From the IMG/VR virus record IMGVR_UViG_3300044626_000224, positions 1 to 60,125 of that record: a stretch of DNA of 60,125 bases; one strand, 5' to 3'. This stretch comes from a virus. Shown here piece by piece: positions 39,892-48,561 of this stretch. The first letter of the stretch is position 1; the number at the start of each line of letters is the position of its first letter. A program made the translations under genes and the position numbers. The notes beneath the pieces are model-generated. The model did not search any database, was not told the DNA's origin, and saw nothing but the letters and a program-made list of their open reading frames with translations.

Positions 39892-40260
39892 CCAGTCCAT
39901 TTCAACCTTCTCAACTTCACCTTTCGACCACTCATACATTCTATCATTGAGTAAGTCCCATATTTGACTGGCATCTTCTTCTGTCTCGCACTGGAAGGTG
40001 GAGCGGCGTTCACCGATACCATCCTTTGTAATGACAATATCTGACTTAATAACAGTATTACTATTTACACCTGTCGCGGCCATGATTGCAGTGTTGTTTA
40101 TTCTGAGTGCCATGACGAGAATACCTTCATCACTTTCATAGGTAGCCATGAAAGGAGTCTCCAGCGCGGCGGCTAAAGATAGGTTTGTAACCATGACAGT
40201 TTGCCTTACTCCAGCGAGTAATTTTTCTGCGTTGTCTTTGATGTTGTTAGTGTTATCCAT
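39883..40260 (-). CDS. Early protein divergent from the repressor
   Basis: A 125-residue protein starting M-D-N-T-N-N-I-K; an ATG two codons earlier is possible. It has V-R-Q-T-V-M-V-T-N-L-S-L-A-A-A-L and a C-terminal acidic stretch (E-G-E-V-E-K-V-E-M-D-W). It is the first gene to the left of the divergent XRE promoter, the position of Cro or early regulators, but no helix-turn-helix is visible. Function unknown. Confidence 0.6.
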   Translation of the reverse strand: MDNTNNIKDNAEKLLAGVRQTVMVTNLSLAAALETPFMATYESDEGILVMALRINNTAIMAATGVNSNTVIKSDIVITKDGIGERRSTFQCETEEDASQIWDLLNDRMYEWSKGEVEKVEMDWLS

Positions 40261-40268
40261 AAGCAATC

Positions 40269-40297
40269 ATAGTATCAAAAAAATATTGACTTGTCAA
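40269..40297 (-). promoter_or_regulatory. Leftward promoter divergent from the repressor gene
   Basis: Minus strand TTGACA (40297-40292), a 17-base spacer, TACTAT (40274-40269). Confidence 0.7.
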
Positions 40298-40298
40298 T
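40285..40298. promoter_or_regulatory. Palindrome ATTGACTTGTCAAT at back-to-back -35 boxes
   Basis: A perfect 14-bp inverted repeat formed by the two abutting divergent -35 boxes. A repressor bound here would shut both promoters, a typical phage immunity-switch layout. It is unrelated to the dispersed palindrome. Confidence 0.55.
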
Positions 40299-40314
40299 AG
40301 TTCTGGTTTATTTT
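40286..40314 (+). promoter_or_regulatory. Rightward promoter of the XRE gene (near-leaderless)
   Basis: TTGACT (40286-40291), a 17-base spacer, TATTTT (40309-40314). The start of transcription would fall at about 40321, so the ATG at 40323 would be leaderless, as for the lambda cI transcript from its maintenance promoter. Confidence 0.65.
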
Positions 40315-40322
40315 TTATGGAA

Positions 40323-40655
40323 ATGAAACATCCATTAGAAACTGCTTATGAATCTTGCATGAGTGCCTACGAGCAATCACGCACGATTCGTTCTCTTGGA
40401 CGAAAGACTTTCGCCAGCCAGCTTCGTGAAACAAGGAGATTGCTGAAATTGACTGTCCGTGAACTTGGAGACAAGATCGGCGTGACAGGATCACTGGTAA
40501 ACCAGATTGAAGTAAACTCCAAGAGTATCCTAAAGAAAGAACAAGTCGAAAAAGTAATCGCTCTATGCTACAAAGAAAAACGCCCCTACAGGCAAAAACA
40601 GGATTTAAAAAGCGAGGAGGAAAGCTCAGAGCAGTCTCCAGCTCCCGAAGAGTAA
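40323..40655 (+). CDS. XRE-family transcriptional regulator
   Basis: A 110-residue protein with a classic helix-turn-helix of the Cro/CI type: L-R-E-T-R-R-L-L-K-L-T-V-R-E-L-G-D-K-I-G-V followed by S-L-V-N-Q-I-E. A charged tail follows. It lacks the C-terminal domain of full CI repressors, so it is more like a small Cro or compact repressor. The divergent promoter pair suggests a genetic switch. An ATG at 40317 is in frame, but lies upstream of the expected transcript start. It overlaps the HNH gene by 91 bases. Confidence 0.8.
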   Translation: MKHPLETAYESCMSAYEQSRTIRSLGRKTFASQLRETRRLLKLTVRELGDKIGVTGSLVNQIEVNSKSILKKEQVEKVIALCYKEKRPYRQKQDLKSEEESSEQSPAPEE

Positions 40656-40882
40656 AAAATGCCGAATACGAAAAAGTCAAAGCAGAATACTTTGAAGAAA
40701 AAAACTACCAGTGTGAGATATGTAATGGGCAAGGCACAGACCTTCACCATAAGAAAGGAAGGGGCAAGTTCTTATGTGACAAGTCCTCATTCATGGTGGC
40801 TTGTCGCAAATGTCATTCAAGGCTGCACCATGAAGTAGCATGGGCAAGAGAGAATGGATATATAATTTATGACTACAAATAA
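40565..40882 (+). CDS. HNH endonuclease-like protein
   Basis: A 105-residue protein. The HNH core is C-E-I-C (50-53), then D-L-H-H-K-K-G-R-G (59-67), then C-R-K-C-H-S-R-L-H-H (80-89). The basic N-terminus (R-K-T-P-L-Q-A-K-T-G-F-K-K-R-G-G-K) is typical of small phage HNH proteins, which supports the start inside the XRE gene. HNH proteins near large terminase genes often assist DNA packaging by nicking; that role is possible here, with the terminase 600 bases away. Confidence 0.82.
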   Translation: MLQRKTPLQAKTGFKKRGGKLRAVSSSRRVKNAEYEKVKAEYFEEKNYQCEICNGQGTDLHHKKGRGKFLCDKSSFMVACRKCHSRLHHEVAWARENGYIIYDYK

Positions 40883-41096
40883 TACGTTTGAATCCCGCAT
40901 CATCTGCGAGGGAACTGAAGTAACCAATACACCGGAAAAGATTCTGTTTCGTCAGAAATTCAATCAATGTTGGGTGAAGAAAAGCGACATCCGACTGCAT
41001 GAAACCATTGGACATCTTGACGGGGAGAAAGTAATCCGTATTGTAGTCCCAGAAGAAGTAGCGAATACTTTGGAACTTGCAGGTATTCTCGATTGA
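40869..41096 (+). CDS. Small protein after HNH
   Basis: A 75-residue protein overlapping the HNH stop by 14 bases. It is beta-rich in the centre (R-I-I-C-E-G-T-E-V-T, then E-K-V-I-R-I-V-V-P-E-E-V). Function unknown. Confidence 0.65.
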   Translation: MTTNNTFESRIICEGTEVTNTPEKILFRQKFNQCWVKKSDIRLHETIGHLDGEKVIRIVVPEEVANTLELAGILD

Positions 41097-41462
41097 TCTT
41101 TGGAATAATTTGTCACGTTCTTTTGCCGGACGAACGTATTCATCCAATTCGGATTGGGCATTCCCGACGAGATAGTAGATGTAGAAAAGCGCACAATGGC
41201 AACATGGATGACCAATGGACATCAATTGTGCGGCGTGACAATAACTTTACTGGGAAGCATGGAGTCATGCAGCTAACTACGAGCTTTGAAGTAGTCTTGT
41301 GTAAAGTGGCAAAAAGAGCCAAACGGCAATACATGGGGCCGTCACTAAAACCATGACCAAGAGTAACGCCTTGGCCCAGTATTAATTTTATATGGTCGGC
41401 GGATGAGGTCGGTGCGCTTTTAAACGCCCTTACCGATAATGCTGAGTTAACCCGGCCACCCT
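41097..41462. ncRNA. 366-bp non-coding region rich in hairpins, next to terminase
   Basis: No frame here has coding character that I trust. Reading the plus strand, consecutive stems occur: CGTTC / GAACG (from 41117), CCAAT-TCGG-ATTGG (41143-41156), GCACAAT / ATTGTGC (41190-41231), GCATG-GAGT-CATGC (41257-41270), CTAC / GTAG (near 41277) and CCAAG / CTTGG (near 41357). The density of stable stems suggests a structured RNA, or a packaging (cos/pac) region, between the converging HNH operon and the large terminase gene. Strand and function are unknown. Confidence 0.45.
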
Positions 41463-43313
41463 TTACCAATCTCCGTTATCGTCTGATCCGTAGTCATCAT
41501 CTGGAGTGGTATCAATTGATACTTCATCCCGCGCCCAAAATCGGTTAGTTGGAACTGGTTTATCGTTTCCGATAAAAATAAGTCCATTACGCCGCGCCAT
41601 TTCGAGGGCATAGATTAGGCTATCGCTCAAGTCGGGCGAGTATCCCGTTCTTCCTTTAAGCTCATCTTTAGTCTCAATGGCAATCTTCTTGGACTTAATT
41701 GTGTATCGGCGCAAGCAAAGTTCCCGCGCTAAATCCGAAGCAGGATCAATCCCAAAGATAACGCGACTTTTGAAGGCATGATAAGCTGAGTAGTAGTATT
41801 CAGAAACAAGTCTATCGTAAACATCCTTACACGGGCGTTTATCAACCTCTGCCGCGATTCGGTCAGTAGGTTTACCCATAGATGAGATAAGAGCGATAGC
41901 GGCTCCAGAAGCGTCAAAGCGTAGCCACTCACGAATGATAGCCTGCCCGACTCGTCCACCATCACCAGACACGTCCATACCAAACTTAGAAGGTTGAACG
42001 CCAGCCGCACGGCACAACTGAACAACTTCAGTAGCAAGTTGAATCTCAAACTCAGCAGCGGCGTTAGCGGATAGTTGAATTACCTTCTGACTTTCCAACC
42101 ACATTACACGATTGCGAGTCCCGCGCACGAACCCAAGTTTGGCGATAGTAAGAACGCATCGATCCCCGCCGATTGTAAATGCGGTATCGAATCCAGCTAC
42201 CTTTGTAAATCCTTCGGAATCCCATAGTGGTTCTTCGTTGGTATCAGCATTACGGATCAAGTCAGCGGTAAGTATGGTCTGAGCAAATCCAGTCTTCGGC
42301 CACCAACCAATAGCGTTACGAACATAGTCAATTGCATTTTCGTCTCCATAACACAATTTGAGCATCATCTCCTGCTTCTTACGATCCATGAGAAATGGAA
42401 ATGGAGAGGGTTCATTAGCAGGCGCGGCGAAGTTTGGGCTACGCATACCATTGTAGAACAAGCAAACTCCGGTCTCAGTCTCCCACTTATCCATGTCTGG
42501 GTTTACTGAATCAAAGTTAGAACAACCTTTCGGCATAGCCCAACGAGTGTGAGGATTATCACCAGCAGATGGGTTTCCGATACCGATAAAGGTAACATCA
42601 TCGTTTGCACCCAAGTTAACTTTTGAGGTGATCGCGCCCATTTCCATTTCTGGCAACTCATCAAGTGCAAGACGGATTCGATCATTCTTACGACCACGGG
42701 TTGTATCAACTGCCTTTTGACCTTCATTACCAGATGGAAATGCGAGGGCTTTGATAGCATTATCGTATTCCTTTTCCTCATCGTTTGTTGCTCCACCCCA
42801 AACAATCATATGGCGGTAGTCGATTAGCTTACCTATTTGAACGCGAGCGCATTTATAGAGCTTGGAGATGATACCCCAGATACGATCTTCAGATGCGCCT
42901 AACGTAGTAGTAGCTACCCATGATGAAGTGCAGTGTGGGGCAGCGCACCAATCAAGATAAATCCAAAGACCAACCGGAAAACTTTTTCCCATTGAAGCGG
43001 CTCCAGCTAAACAAATATCAACATTACTGCAAAGTTCATCTAAGGTTCTAATCAACTGAGTGTTTGTATATCCTCGGTTGTAAATAGAAACTTCAGTCGG
43101 CCATTGAAGTTTAACTGCATTAAGGAAATGCTCAGACGGAGAAAGTAGTTTAAAATCTGAAAGATTTATATTTTGTCTAATACAATAAGTTCTACCATAT
43201 TGTCCTCGGCTTATAGCGTAGCAGTATAACTCAATACCAAGGTCATCCATGTTTTCTGGGAATTGAATTCCGTAACGACGAATACCTTTGTTTGAAGAAA
43301 AAACTCTTGACAT
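41463..43313 (-). CDS. Terminase large subunit
   Basis: A 616-residue packaging motor and nuclease. The ATPase has a Walker A variant G-A-A-S-M-G-K-S (104-111) and Walker B L-A-L-D-E (215-219). The RNase-H-like nuclease has G-F-D-T-A-F-T-I-G-G-D (first Asp), D-V-S-G-D-G (middle) and Y-S-P-D-L-S-D-S-L (last Asp). The chosen start, M-S-R-V-F, lies 36 bases from the divergent gene at 43350; upstream in-frame codons overlap that gene. Palindrome copy 29 is in the 3' end. The small-subunit candidate is 12 kb away. Confidence 0.85.
   Translation of the reverse strand: MSRVFSSNKGIRRYGIQFPENMDDLGIELYCYAISRGQYGRTYCIRQNINLSDFKLLSPSEHFLNAVKLQWPTEVSIYNRGYTNTQLIRTLDELCSNVDICLAGAASMGKSFPVGLWIYLDWCAAPHCTSSWVATTTLGASEDRIWGIISKLYKCARVQIGKLIDYRHMIVWGGATNDEEKEYDNAIKALAFPSGNEGQKAVDTTRGRKNDRIRLALDELPEMEMGAITSKVNLGANDDVTFIGIGNPSAGDNPHTRWAMPKGCSNFDSVNPDMDKWETETGVCLFYNGMRSPNFAAPANEPSPFPFLMDRKKQEMMLKLCYGDENAIDYVRNAIGWWPKTGFAQTILTADLIRNADTNEEPLWDSEGFTKVAGFDTAFTIGGDRCVLTIAKLGFVRGTRNRVMWLESQKVIQLSANAAAEFEIQLATEVVQLCRAAGVQPSKFGMDVSGDGGRVGQAIIREWLRFDASGAAIALISSMGKPTDRIAAEVDKRPCKDVYDRLVSEYYYSAYHAFKSRVIFGIDPASDLARELCLRRYTIKSKKIAIETKDELKGRTGYSPDLSDSLIYALEMARRNGLIFIGNDKPVPTNRFWARDEVSIDTTPDDDYGSDDNGDW
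41560..41575. promoter_or_regulatory. Dispersed palindrome, copy 29 (in gene)
   Basis: TTATCGTTTCCGATAA, full consensus, near the 3' end of the large terminase gene. Confidence 0.88.
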
Positions 43314-43349
43314 ATCAATAAGAAAATATATTTTCCGACGAAAGGCAAG

Positions 43350-43727
43350 ATGAAACTGAAAAACAAGAACCTCGCTCCAGTCGGTGGATGGTATTGGAAG
43401 TATGAGATCAAGCGCGATAAACTCACCTTTCCAGCAATTGTTTACGGAAGCACATGGAGTAGTTTGATGCAAAACATCCAGAAAGACTATCGCTCAAACG
43501 GAGTTGAACTTCCTGCCAACATTGAGCAGATGGTAGAAGATCAAATCTGCCAACGCCAACCAAGTGATCGTTGCTGGTATAGCGATGGGCTTGGAGATAC
43601 GATAGCACAAGCGATCCACACGGTAGCAGCAGTTACTGACAAAGTTTTTAAAACGAAACTTGAGCATAAGGCTCGCGGGTGCAGTTCGTGCAACAAACGA
43701 AGGATTTCTTGGAATCGTTCTGAATAA
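43350..43727 (+). CDS. Small protein upstream of portal
   Basis: A 125-residue protein. It has G-G-W-Y-W-K-Y-E-I at the N-terminus, then P-S-D-R-C-W-Y-S-D-G-L-G-D, and a C-terminal C-S-S-C zinc-like pair (about 116-119). An AAAGG Shine-Dalgarno-like sequence precedes the ATG. Small proteins of this kind often precede the portal gene in environmental podoviruses, but I do not recognise a function. Confidence 0.65.
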   Translation: MKLKNKNLAPVGGWYWKYEIKRDKLTFPAIVYGSTWSSLMQNIQKDYRSNGVELPANIEQMVEDQICQRQPSDRCWYSDGLGDTIAQAIHTVAAVTDKVFKTKLEHKARGCSSCNKRRISWNRSE

Positions 43728-43749
43728 ATTAAGAAATGCCTTGAATTCA

Positions 43750-43765
43750 TTATCGTAAACGATAA
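43750..43765. promoter_or_regulatory. Dispersed palindrome, copy 30
   Basis: TTATCGTAAACGATAA, full consensus, 12 bases before the portal ATG. Confidence 0.9.
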
Positions 43766-43777
43766 AAGTAAAATCTT

Positions 43778-46282
43778 ATGCTCTCAATCGGCTCCGACAA
43801 CTTTTCCCTTGCAGTTTTAGATCAAGACGGCAAGCCACCCGAAACACGAATCTCTAACGCCTCGCATTGCTGGAATATAGCAAACCATCTTCGACTTGCG
43901 AACATCGGACGCGAGAATAAACGCTTGCGTATCTATAAGGCTTACAAAATGTTCCCGCCTACAGGTTACAGCAAACTTGCCGAGAAACGTCTTCCTTGGC
44001 AGTCCGATGTGAACTACGGACAACTTGGGTTTATCGTTGATAACCAGAAGTCCAGTTACTACGATGTCATTACCGAACGGCAGGCTTGCTGCACCATCAA
44101 AAGTAAATTTGGCAATGAAAAAGAACGCCTCGTTAACTCAGAGAACATCGGAATCGCATTTGACCAAGCAATCCGCGAATGGCCCGGATACCTCTACAAC
44201 ACAGAGCAAGACCTTGAAGAAATGTTGCTGTATGGAAAAGGAATCGGAATGTGGGATAGCCCACTCGGATGGATGCCAGAACACGTTTACCTCTCCGACC
44301 TTCTCTTTCCAGACGACATTAGGATCGACTTTTGCAACCTTGAGGAGTTTGTCCGCCGTGTCCGTCTGACACCATACGAACTCTACAAGAAGATCGAGAA
44401 TCGTGCGGCGGCAGAAGCAATGGGATGGAATGTGGACGCAGCAATTGACGCTATTCGCTTCCACCGCGCATTCAGCAACAATCGCAAGACACGCGAAGAC
44501 TTCTTCCGCACAATCAGCGAAGCAGGATTTAACTGGTCACTTTCCGTAAACCAAAAGATCGACCTCTACGAAGTTTACTGGAGGGAGTTCGACGGAAAGA
44601 TCAGCAAGGCGATTATCCTTCAAGACTACCAACCCATCTCGGACTACATCAACTCCAACATTAAAGGAGCAGGTAAGATCAGCGAAGATGATGTCAGAAG
44701 CCAACATGGGTTTATGATGCTCAAGATTGGACTCTTCAACTCATGGGATGAGATCATGTATATGCTGACCGACTCGGTTGGCAGCGGACTCTTCCAAGAC
44801 ATTAAGAGCCAAGCGGAATCAGCATTCGTCGCCTGCCGCCAGTATGACTTCACGATGAACTCATTGGTTGATGCCGTTCGCCTCAACTCCATGTTGATGA
44901 TCGAAGGTCAAGGCCCAGACGCAACAAAGATGTTGAAGCAGATGGAATGGTTGCCAATCAGCGTAATGCCAGATGGCGCGAAGTTCATCCAGAACCGCTT
45001 CCAGCTTCCAGTAGCAGAGAGCATGAGTTTCATGCAGTTCTTCATGGGAGATATGTATCGCGGCATGGGTCAGTATCGCATCAATGCTCCAACTGCTGGA
45101 GGAAAGCAACGCACGAAAGGTGAAGCGGAACTTGATGCCGCTGAGTCTGCAAAACTATCTGGAACTCAGATTCGCCGATTCAACGAGTGCCAAACTCTTT
45201 ACTTCAAGCAACTCTACAAACGCTTCGTAAACGCCAAATCCAGCGATGATGGATACGAATACGTTAAGAAGTTCTATGAAGTTTTGGAAGAACTTGGAAC
45301 TCCGAAAGAAGCCGCCGCTTGGAAGAACATCACAAGCATCCGTTCTAACCTCATCAACGGAGCGGGTAGCCCATCATTCAAACTCATCACGGCAGAGAAG
45401 CTATTGAGCATTACAGCAATTACTCCAGCCAACGAAGGGCAAGAAAACGCAGTTAAAGATGCAATCGCGGCACTCTCTGGCAGGGACAACGTAGCTCGCT
45501 ACCGGAATACTAAACCAACTAAGATTACTGATACCGCTCGCGTAATCGGATTTGAGAATGCTGGCATGACGGATGCGTTCGTTAACCCGCAAAACTTCCC
45601 TGTGCTGCCAACTGATCCGCATATCGAACACGCAGTTGGTCACTTGCAGGACATGATGATGCAGTTGCAGATGAACCTGCAATCTGTGCAGCAAGGTCAA
45701 CCAGAGCTTACAGAACTTTCCAAGGCAGTTCGCTCAGTCAAATTCAAAGGTGGTCACATCATGGCTCACGTTGAATATATCAGTAAGGATGAATCCAAGC
45801 AGGACTTCTTGAAGCAATTCATGCAGGGAATGAATGAAGCACAAGCAATGGCCGACGAACTTCAACAAGTTTACGTTCAGATGGCTGAAGCTGAAGCTCA
45901 GAAATCCGGTCAACCTAACTCCGAGGAAGACATCAAACTTCAATACCTCGCTGCTAAATCCGGTATCGAAATCGACACCAAGAAGAAACTTGCTGACATC
46001 TCAATTGGCAAGGCTTCTATCAGTCATGCTCAACGCACTGAGCAGCGTAAGGAACAAGGCATTACTCAACTCGCGCTTCAGAAGGCTAAAGCTCGCGCCG
46101 AAATTCAGAAGGAGAAATCCAAGCAAGCAGCAATGCAAGGCAAGGCTCCTGAGATGGAAGAACCAGAAATGGAAGAAGAAGAGCCAGAAGAAATGGAGAC
46201 TGAAACCGAAGAGGTTGAGACTCCAGAAGGAACTGAAGAAGTTGAGATGGAAGTAGAGGAGCCACCACCAGCAACACTATGA
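43778..46282 (+). CDS. Portal protein
   Basis: An 834-residue protein that would form the portal ring at the capsid vertex. Supporting features: long mixed alpha/beta body, the segment G-Q-Y-R-I-N-A-P-T-A-G-G-K-Q-R-T-K-G-E, then helix-rich L-Y-F-K-Q-L-Y-K-R-F, then an extended helical barrel region (about 600-760) rich in Ala, Gln and Glu. The final about 50 residues are strongly acidic and Pro-rich. The size fits podovirus portals with long barrels. It is followed by two small genes and the scaffold. Assigned by architecture and gene order. Confidence 0.78.
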   Translation: MLSIGSDNFSLAVLDQDGKPPETRISNASHCWNIANHLRLANIGRENKRLRIYKAYKMFPPTGYSKLAEKRLPWQSDVNYGQLGFIVDNQKSSYYDVITERQACCTIKSKFGNEKERLVNSENIGIAFDQAIREWPGYLYNTEQDLEEMLLYGKGIGMWDSPLGWMPEHVYLSDLLFPDDIRIDFCNLEEFVRRVRLTPYELYKKIENRAAAEAMGWNVDAAIDAIRFHRAFSNNRKTREDFFRTISEAGFNWSLSVNQKIDLYEVYWREFDGKISKAIILQDYQPISDYINSNIKGAGKISEDDVRSQHGFMMLKIGLFNSWDEIMYMLTDSVGSGLFQDIKSQAESAFVACRQYDFTMNSLVDAVRLNSMLMIEGQGPDATKMLKQMEWLPISVMPDGAKFIQNRFQLPVAESMSFMQFFMGDMYRGMGQYRINAPTAGGKQRTKGEAELDAAESAKLSGTQIRRFNECQTLYFKQLYKRFVNAKSSDDGYEYVKKFYEVLEELGTPKEAAAWKNITSIRSNLINGAGSPSFKLITAEKLLSITAITPANEGQENAVKDAIAALSGRDNVARYRNTKPTKITDTARVIGFENAGMTDAFVNPQNFPVLPTDPHIEHAVGHLQDMMMQLQMNLQSVQQGQPELTELSKAVRSVKFKGGHIMAHVEYISKDESKQDFLKQFMQGMNEAQAMADELQQVYVQMAEAEAQKSGQPNSEEDIKLQYLAAKSGIEIDTKKKLADISIGKASISHAQRTEQRKEQGITQLALQKAKARAEIQKEKSKQAAMQGKAPEMEEPEMEEEEPEEMETETEEVETPEGTEEVEMEVEEPPPATL

Positions 46283-46920
46283 AAATATACGATATATTAA
46301 CAAATGTTGTTTCTGGAGAAAATAAAACTCCATCATTTGATGAAACGCAATACACTCCAGATGTTAGAAAAGATAGACAAAAAGTTCTTTTAAAAGGATT
46401 TAATCCAGAAAGTTCTGACTATGATTATCTAAATGCAGAAAAGGCTGGAATATTGCCAGAAATGACAGGTAGGAATAAAGGTCACATGGGTTCCGTTGCT
46501 CCTGTAACATCTGAAATATACGAGCAATATAAAAAACATGGGTTGCCTTCTGGAGAGGCTTACATGGTTTTAAAAGGAGCAAGTCATCCAACTCACAATT
46601 ATTTGGTAGAGGGAGAAGCTGAACGAGGATTTGAAATCAAAAAATATGGAGACAGATATTTTTCTGTTCCAAAACAAACGCAATCAATTGAATCTATTTT
46701 GAATTTTATTGATGAAAAACAAATTGTTCCAAAATTTAATCTTACTCCAGAACAGGAAAAAGCAATTGCTGGAACTCAGTATGGTAAGATTCAAGACAAG
46801 ACCGCATTAAAACAAAATTTCTTAGCCAGCATTATTGCGGGAAATGAATCAGTTGGAACAATAACTCCAATGCAAAAGCGTTGGGCTGACTGGCTAAAAA
46901 CACAACTACCAAAAGAATGA
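46279..46920 (+). CDS. AT-rich unknown gene between portal and scaffold
   Basis: A 213-residue protein coupled by ATGA to both neighbours. Motif-like parts are G-R-N-K-G-H-M-G-S-V-A-P-V and A-Y-M-V-L-K-G-A-S-H-P-T-H. It is clearly richer in A and T and has different codon choice from the portal and scaffold genes. This suggests a moron-like insertion in the structural operon. No family recognised. Confidence 0.65.
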   Translation: MKIYDILTNVVSGENKTPSFDETQYTPDVRKDRQKVLLKGFNPESSDYDYLNAEKAGILPEMTGRNKGHMGSVAPVTSEIYEQYKKHGLPSGEAYMVLKGASHPTHNYLVEGEAERGFEIKKYGDRYFSVPKQTQSIESILNFIDEKQIVPKFNLTPEQEKAIAGTQYGKIQDKTALKQNFLASIIAGNESVGTITPMQKRWADWLKTQLPKE

Positions 46921-47162
46921 CAACAGAAAAAGTAAAATCCCTATGCGCGGCGATAACATCACACGAAGACTGGAACAAACTACAGGCGTATTTACTACTT
47001 AATGTAAACCCACCAGAAGGAGTAACCACGCTTATCCATGCAATCAAAACTATTGAAGCTATTGGAACAGAAGAGCAAGGAGCATTCAAAAAAACAAAAG
47101 TTGCTGGAAAGCATAAAGAGCCAGCGGACATCACGATTGATCCCGACCTCGACGAAATCTAA
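46917..47162 (+). CDS. Small protein before scaffold
   Basis: An 81-residue protein with a helical N-terminal half (L-C-A-A-I-T-S-H-E-D-W-N-K-L-Q-A-Y-L) and an acidic end (D-I-T-I-D-P-D-L-D-E-I). ATGA overlap with the previous gene. Possibly a head accessory protein; unknown. Confidence 0.62.
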   Translation: MTTEKVKSLCAAITSHEDWNKLQAYLLLNVNPPEGVTTLIHAIKTIEAIGTEEQGAFKKTKVAGKHKEPADITIDPDLDEI

Positions 47163-47165
47163 TTT

Positions 47166-48449
47166 ATGGCAGACACAAACGACACAGCAGACGTAATCGC
47201 GGAACTGAAATCCAAACCTCAAGTCCCGATTAAAGGTAACACATCTGACTTCCTAAAGAAGTTCAGCAAACAACAAGCCGACGAGGGTAAGCCAAGTGCT
47301 ACCAATGTTGGTGATCCTAACCTTGGAATAGCAAAATACAATGAAGAAGAACCACCAGAAGAAGTGGCGGGAGTTACCGAAGCTGAAATCACATCTGACC
47401 GAACAGGAAAAAAGAAAGGTTTCGTTGAGCGACAAATCGAAGAAAACCGCAAGCTCAAAGAAGAACTTGAGAAATACAAGAAAGATGAAATCCCCAAGTT
47501 TGAAACCAAAATCCAAGAACTTGAGCGAATGGTCTCCGAGTCAACATCGACTAAAGAAGCCAACCACTACCAAGAACAACTCAACAAAGCCAACCAAGAA
47601 AAGTTGGAAGTTGAGCAACAACTATCAGAACAAATCAAAGACCTTCGGGGCAAGCTGGACTTCCACGACATCACAAGTAATCCAGATTTCAAAAAGACTT
47701 ACCTCGATCCTATCAAAAGCACCTACGATACTGCGCGACAATTGTTATCGAATGATCCAACTCTTCTTTCGACATTCTCCCGTGCTGTCAATGCAAATTC
47801 CTCCATCTTCAATGCGACCTCCGAAGAGGATCGTAGAGCGGCAGAAACCGACCGCGACCAAGCGTTCGAGGAAATCACGAACTCGCTCTCGCAGTTCAAG
47901 CAATACCAGTTCGCGGAGCAAGTCAACAGCTTCATCAAAGCAACTCAAGGACATCACGCTGCTCTTGTCAACTTTGAAGAAACCAAGCAGAATATCCTTC
48001 AAACCGCTAAACAAAAAGAACAAGAAGGCAGGAACAAGTATCTGAACCAGTGGCGTGAGGGCTACAAGAATACTCAGCAAGAGATTGATCGTGCGACTGA
48101 AATCCCAGATACAATTGCTGACTACATGAAGGAGAAGGGAATCAAGTATGACATCTCCCGCGACGAGGCTATTGCTCTGGCAGCTACACAACAGACCAAT
48201 GAGCAGGCATCAGTTGAAGACATGAACCGACTGATCCACCAAGGCCGCGCCTATCAGAAGATTCAAGCACAACTGAAAGCATACCAAGAGATGGTAAAAG
48301 AGAAAGACGATTACATCGCGCAACTGAAAGGTTCGTCGCGCATCTCGTCATCATCAAGTGCATCGGATTCCCAGAAACCAAGAATGAGCATCACGGAAGG
48401 ACTGGCTGCTAAACTTGCGAAGTTCTCACCGCAAGGTCGAACAGCATAA
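47166..48449 (+). CDS. Scaffolding protein-like
   Basis: A 427-residue, highly charged protein, mostly helix. The region 80-160 is a long coiled coil (E-E-N-R-K-L-K-E-E-L-E-K-Y-K, then Q-E-L-E-R-M-V). It lies directly before the capsid-like gene and after the portal, the classic scaffold position. The C-terminal about 40 residues are Ser-rich then basic, as in scaffolds that bind the capsid protein. The composition and position, not homology, support the call. Confidence 0.7.
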   Translation: MADTNDTADVIAELKSKPQVPIKGNTSDFLKKFSKQQADEGKPSATNVGDPNLGIAKYNEEEPPEEVAGVTEAEITSDRTGKKKGFVERQIEENRKLKEELEKYKKDEIPKFETKIQELERMVSESTSTKEANHYQEQLNKANQEKLEVEQQLSEQIKDLRGKLDFHDITSNPDFKKTYLDPIKSTYDTARQLLSNDPTLLSTFSRAVNANSSIFNATSEEDRRAAETDRDQAFEEITNSLSQFKQYQFAEQVNSFIKATQGHHAALVNFEETKQNILQTAKQKEQEGRNKYLNQWREGYKNTQQEIDRATEIPDTIADYMKEKGIKYDISRDEAIALAATQQTNEQASVEDMNRLIHQGRAYQKIQAQLKAYQEMVKEKDDYIAQLKGSSRISSSSSASDSQKPRMSITEGLAAKLAKFSPQGRTA

Positions 48450-48478
48450 GCCTTACATTCTTGAGTCTGGTCATAGAC

Positions 48479-48521
48479 GGGGGAGGTAGTTTGGTATGAC
48501 TACCTCCCCCAAACTTTTTTT
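48479..48521 (+). terminator. Strong terminator after scaffold gene
   Basis: An 11-bp GC-rich stem GGGGGAGGTAG / CTACCTCCCCC (479-489 with 500-510) is followed by AAACTTTTTTT. Confidence 0.9.
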
Positions 48522-48532
48522 AAAAATATCGC

Positions 48533-48561
48533 TTGACATACTAAATAGGTGATTGCAATGT
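48533..48561 (+). promoter_or_regulatory. Promoter of the capsid operon
   Basis: TTGACA (48533-48538), a 17-base spacer, CAATGT (48556-48561). The -35 is perfect but the -10 is weak. Its place just after a strong terminator supports separate transcription of the capsid gene. Confidence 0.5.

Noticed and set aside
41093-41469. Open frames of 87 (+) and 109 (-) residues in the non-coding region by the terminase
   Set aside because: No codon pattern, start context or protein-like features; the region is better explained by many inverted repeats.
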